A stretch of DNA of 64,000 bases from Hamadaea sp013361475 (GTDB lineage: Bacteria; Actinomycetota; Actinomycetes; Mycobacteriales; Micromonosporaceae): positions 124,001 through 188,000 of the forward strand of contig NZ_JBFAHM010000004.1 of assembly GCF_040654195.1 (NCBI RefSeq), written 5' to 3'. Both the position numbers and the translations under genes were made by a program. This document shows positions 62,816 to 64,000 of this stretch, piece by piece. Every line of letters begins with the position of its first letter. Positions within the stretch are counted from its first letter, which is position 1. A model generated the notes under the pieces. It was not told the DNA's origin. It searched no databases and saw only the letters and a program-made list of their open reading frames with translations.

Positions 62816-63067
62816 TCAGGACCAGCGATCGCCCGTCTCCGCGTCCCACAGGTCGATGACGTCGCCCAGGAACTCGTGGACGTATCCGCAGTTGCCGCAG
62901 ATCAGCCCGAGCGACGACCGGTTGGCCCAGGCCAGATCCAGGAACTCCATCACCGCCGTGTTGAGCTTGATACGCCGGCTGCTGAACAGCCCGCCTTGGC
63001 AGACGAGACACCGAAACAGGTTGCCGTTGATCGTCGCCGCCAGCGGCGCTCGCCCACCCGAAGTCAT
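62816..63067 (-). CDS. Small zinc-ribbon protein
   Basis: An 83-residue protein with two CxxC knuckles, FRCLVCQGGLF and GLICGNCGYVHEFLG, about 36 residues apart, joined by SRRIKLNTAVMEFLDLAW. This is a single zinc-ribbon fold like those of predicted nucleic-acid-binding proteins (COG3478-like), though the exact family is uncertain. Its acidic C-terminus (DVIDLWDAETGD) is unusual for a nucleic-acid binder. No partner gene. Confidence 0.75.
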   Translation of the reverse strand: MTSGGRAPLAATINGNLFRCLVCQGGLFSSRRIKLNTAVMEFLDLAWANRSSLGLICGNCGYVHEFLGDVIDLWDAETGDRWS

Positions 63068-63103
63068 CCTGACACCTTATGAACGTGCCACCACTCGTCC
63101 GGC

Positions 63104-63358
63104 ATCTTCTGTGCCGCCGAACGATCCGCCCACGATCGGCGCGACTTCACCCTCGTGCCCTACGGCGACGGCGAATACCGCGTACGCGGCGTGCTCGACG
63201 CGGAGATGGCCGCGATCGTCCGGACCGCTCTCGGCCCACTGTCCGCGCCCCGCAGGCCTGCTCCGACAGCAGCGGCCACATCCGTGTCCGGCGAGTGCGC
63301 CGGTGCCGGCGCGCCGAACGGGTACGGACGGGCCGCGTCTTGGAAGCGGCGCTTCTAA
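63104..63358 (+). pseudogene. Remnant of a DUF222/HNH endonuclease gene
   Basis: The frame reads CAAERSAHDRRDFTLVPYGDGEYRVRGVLDAEMAAIVRTALGPLSAP. The segment DFTL...DGEYRVRGVLDAEMAAIVRTALGPLSAP matches the middle of DUF222 proteins, which normally continue into an HNH nuclease domain. The 5' part is missing and the 3' part becomes low-complexity and stops at 63358 with no HNH. It is a decayed fragment between convergent genes; the rest of 63068-63354 contains no other gene. Confidence 0.6.
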
Positions 63359-63840
63359 ATGCGGTGGTAGCTCCAGCTGACCATCTCGCCGTCGTGGTAG
63401 GGCATCACGCCGTGGAACTGGCGCGGATCGTCGTCCAGCACCATCGGCAGCCACTCGTGATCGCTGGCCCACATCGGGATGCTGCGGATGGCGTCGACCG
63501 CGACCCATTCGAGGGTGCCCTCGTCCGGGCCGTCGTGCAGCTCGCCGGAGTAGGCATCGACCCGGAAGATGAAGCCGAGCCAGTCCTCGCCTTGTTTGCC
63601 GAAGCCCGGCCACAGCACCGTGCCGCGCAGCAGCAGCTCGTCGGCGATCAGGCCGGACTCCTCCTTGATCTCGCGGCGTACGCCGGTCACCACGTCCTCG
63701 GAGCGTTCGACCTTTCCGCCGAGCCCGACGTATTTGCCGAGGTGGACGTCGCCGGCCCGTTTGTTCCGGTGCAGCATGAGCACTCGCTGCCGATCCGGGG
63801 AGAGCACGTACGCCAGGGTCGCCAGCACCGGAGTCACCAT
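63355..63840 (-). CDS. NUDIX hydrolase, MutT-like
   Basis: A 161-residue NUDIX protein: the box GLGGKVERSEDVVTGVRREI plus KEESGLI fits G-x5-E-x7-REUxEExGU. Hydrophobic starts VTPVLATLAYVL and VLMLHRNKRAGDVHLGKYVG resemble 8-oxo-dGTP diphosphatases, which clean oxidised nucleotides. ATG 63840 is selected by comparison with the family; the frame runs upstream without a better start. Confidence 0.92.
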   Translation of the reverse strand: MVTPVLATLAYVLSPDRQRVLMLHRNKRAGDVHLGKYVGLGGKVERSEDVVTGVRREIKEESGLIADELLLRGTVLWPGFGKQGEDWLGFIFRVDAYSGELHDGPDEGTLEWVAVDAIRSIPMWASDHEWLPMVLDDDPRQFHGVMPYHDGEMVSWSYHRI

Positions 63841-63895
63841 GTCCCGAACCCTATCGTCCGGCGGAATCGTCAGACCTTCGCGGCACGATGGCGGG

Positions 63896-64000
63896 GTGTC
63901 GTTGCAGAACCGGGTGCTGCCGACCGGTGAGATCGTCCGGGATCCCGGGCGGGGACTGTTCACCGGCAATCGGGGCTGCCTGCACGGGGAGGATCGGGAG
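63896..64000 (+). CDS. Conserved hypothetical protein, 5' part (cut by window end)
   Basis: Reads VSLQNRVLPTGEIVRDPGRGLFTGNRGCLHGEDRE from GTG 63896 to the window end with no stop. The opening NRVxPxGEIVxDPxRGxxxGNRGCLH is typical of an uncharacterised actinobacterial family. Divergent from the NUDIX gene with 55 bases between. Confidence 0.75.
   Translation, partial: MSLQNRVLPTGEIVRDPGRGLFTGNRGCLHGEDRE

Overview
The window is high-GC DNA with GTG starts, four-base GTGA/ATGA gene overlaps and frequent GCGTAC-type words. This, together with a conserved actinobacterial block (phosphatidyltransferase, DUF881, sbp, DUF881, gcvH, garA, ftsR, bifunctional nuclease, MerR, then gcvP, in the same order as mycobacterial Rv1822-Rv1832), points to a spore-forming actinobacterium, most likely Micromonosporaceae. 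That family placement is inference. I see no rRNA, tRNA, CRISPR array, prophage or insertion sequence.

Layout. 1-4.3 kb: the end of a DUF6886-like gene, a Spo0M-type protein with a Gly/Tyr/Asp tail, a 35-residue membrane microprotein, tandem paralogous membrane proteins and a TSUP transporter. 4.4-8.5 kb: a three-gene NRPS-independent siderophore operon (two IucA/IucC synthetases and a BtrK/SbnH-like decarboxylase). 8.6-12.2 kb: a VWA/solute-binding protein, PabB and a DUF5999 protein. 12.3-16.5 kb: gcvP behind a glycine riboswitch, divergent from an aldo/keto reductase. 16.6-20.2 kb: cell-envelope and glycan genes (SanA-like, PIG-V-type mannosyltransferase, secreted PNGase A). 20.3-26.3 kb: the conserved cell-division/glycine/GarA block.

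26.4-35.4 kb: a sugar-utilisation locus (DUF2264, LacI, GH29 alpha-L-fucosidase, LplABC-type ABC importer, hydroxyacid dehydrogenase) whose promoters share operator-like half-sites. 35.4-39.6 kb: small metabolic genes, a zinc-free L33, and an autoregulated ArsR/metallo-beta-lactamase pair. 39.7-44.7 kb: a second LacI-controlled, translationally coupled operon (Gfo/Idh/MocA, DUF993, two TIM-barrel isomerases) with no transporter. 44.7-50 kb: LtrA, MFS, DUF4190 and a class A PBP. 50.1-53 kb: lutABC for lactate oxidation.

53-58.2 kb: the most unusual locus. A trypco2 protein, a 1350-residue trypsin-like peptidase/STAND NTPase/WD40 protein and an alpha/beta hydrolase are coupled by four-base overlaps, which looks like a predicted conflict or signalling cassette. 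58.2-64 kb: a methyltransferase, a secreted M4 metallopeptidase with two P domains divergent from a lipoprotein resembling its inhibitor emfourin, a Zn-ribbon protein, a DUF222/HNH remnant, a NUDIX hydrolase and the start of another gene.

Convergent gene ends carry long palindromes. One palindrome family occurs twice (16.5 and 29.4 kb), and its second copy encodes the C-terminus of the fucosidase. In-frame tandem repeats interrupt an isomerase (44.2 kb) and the WD40 protein (54.2 kb).
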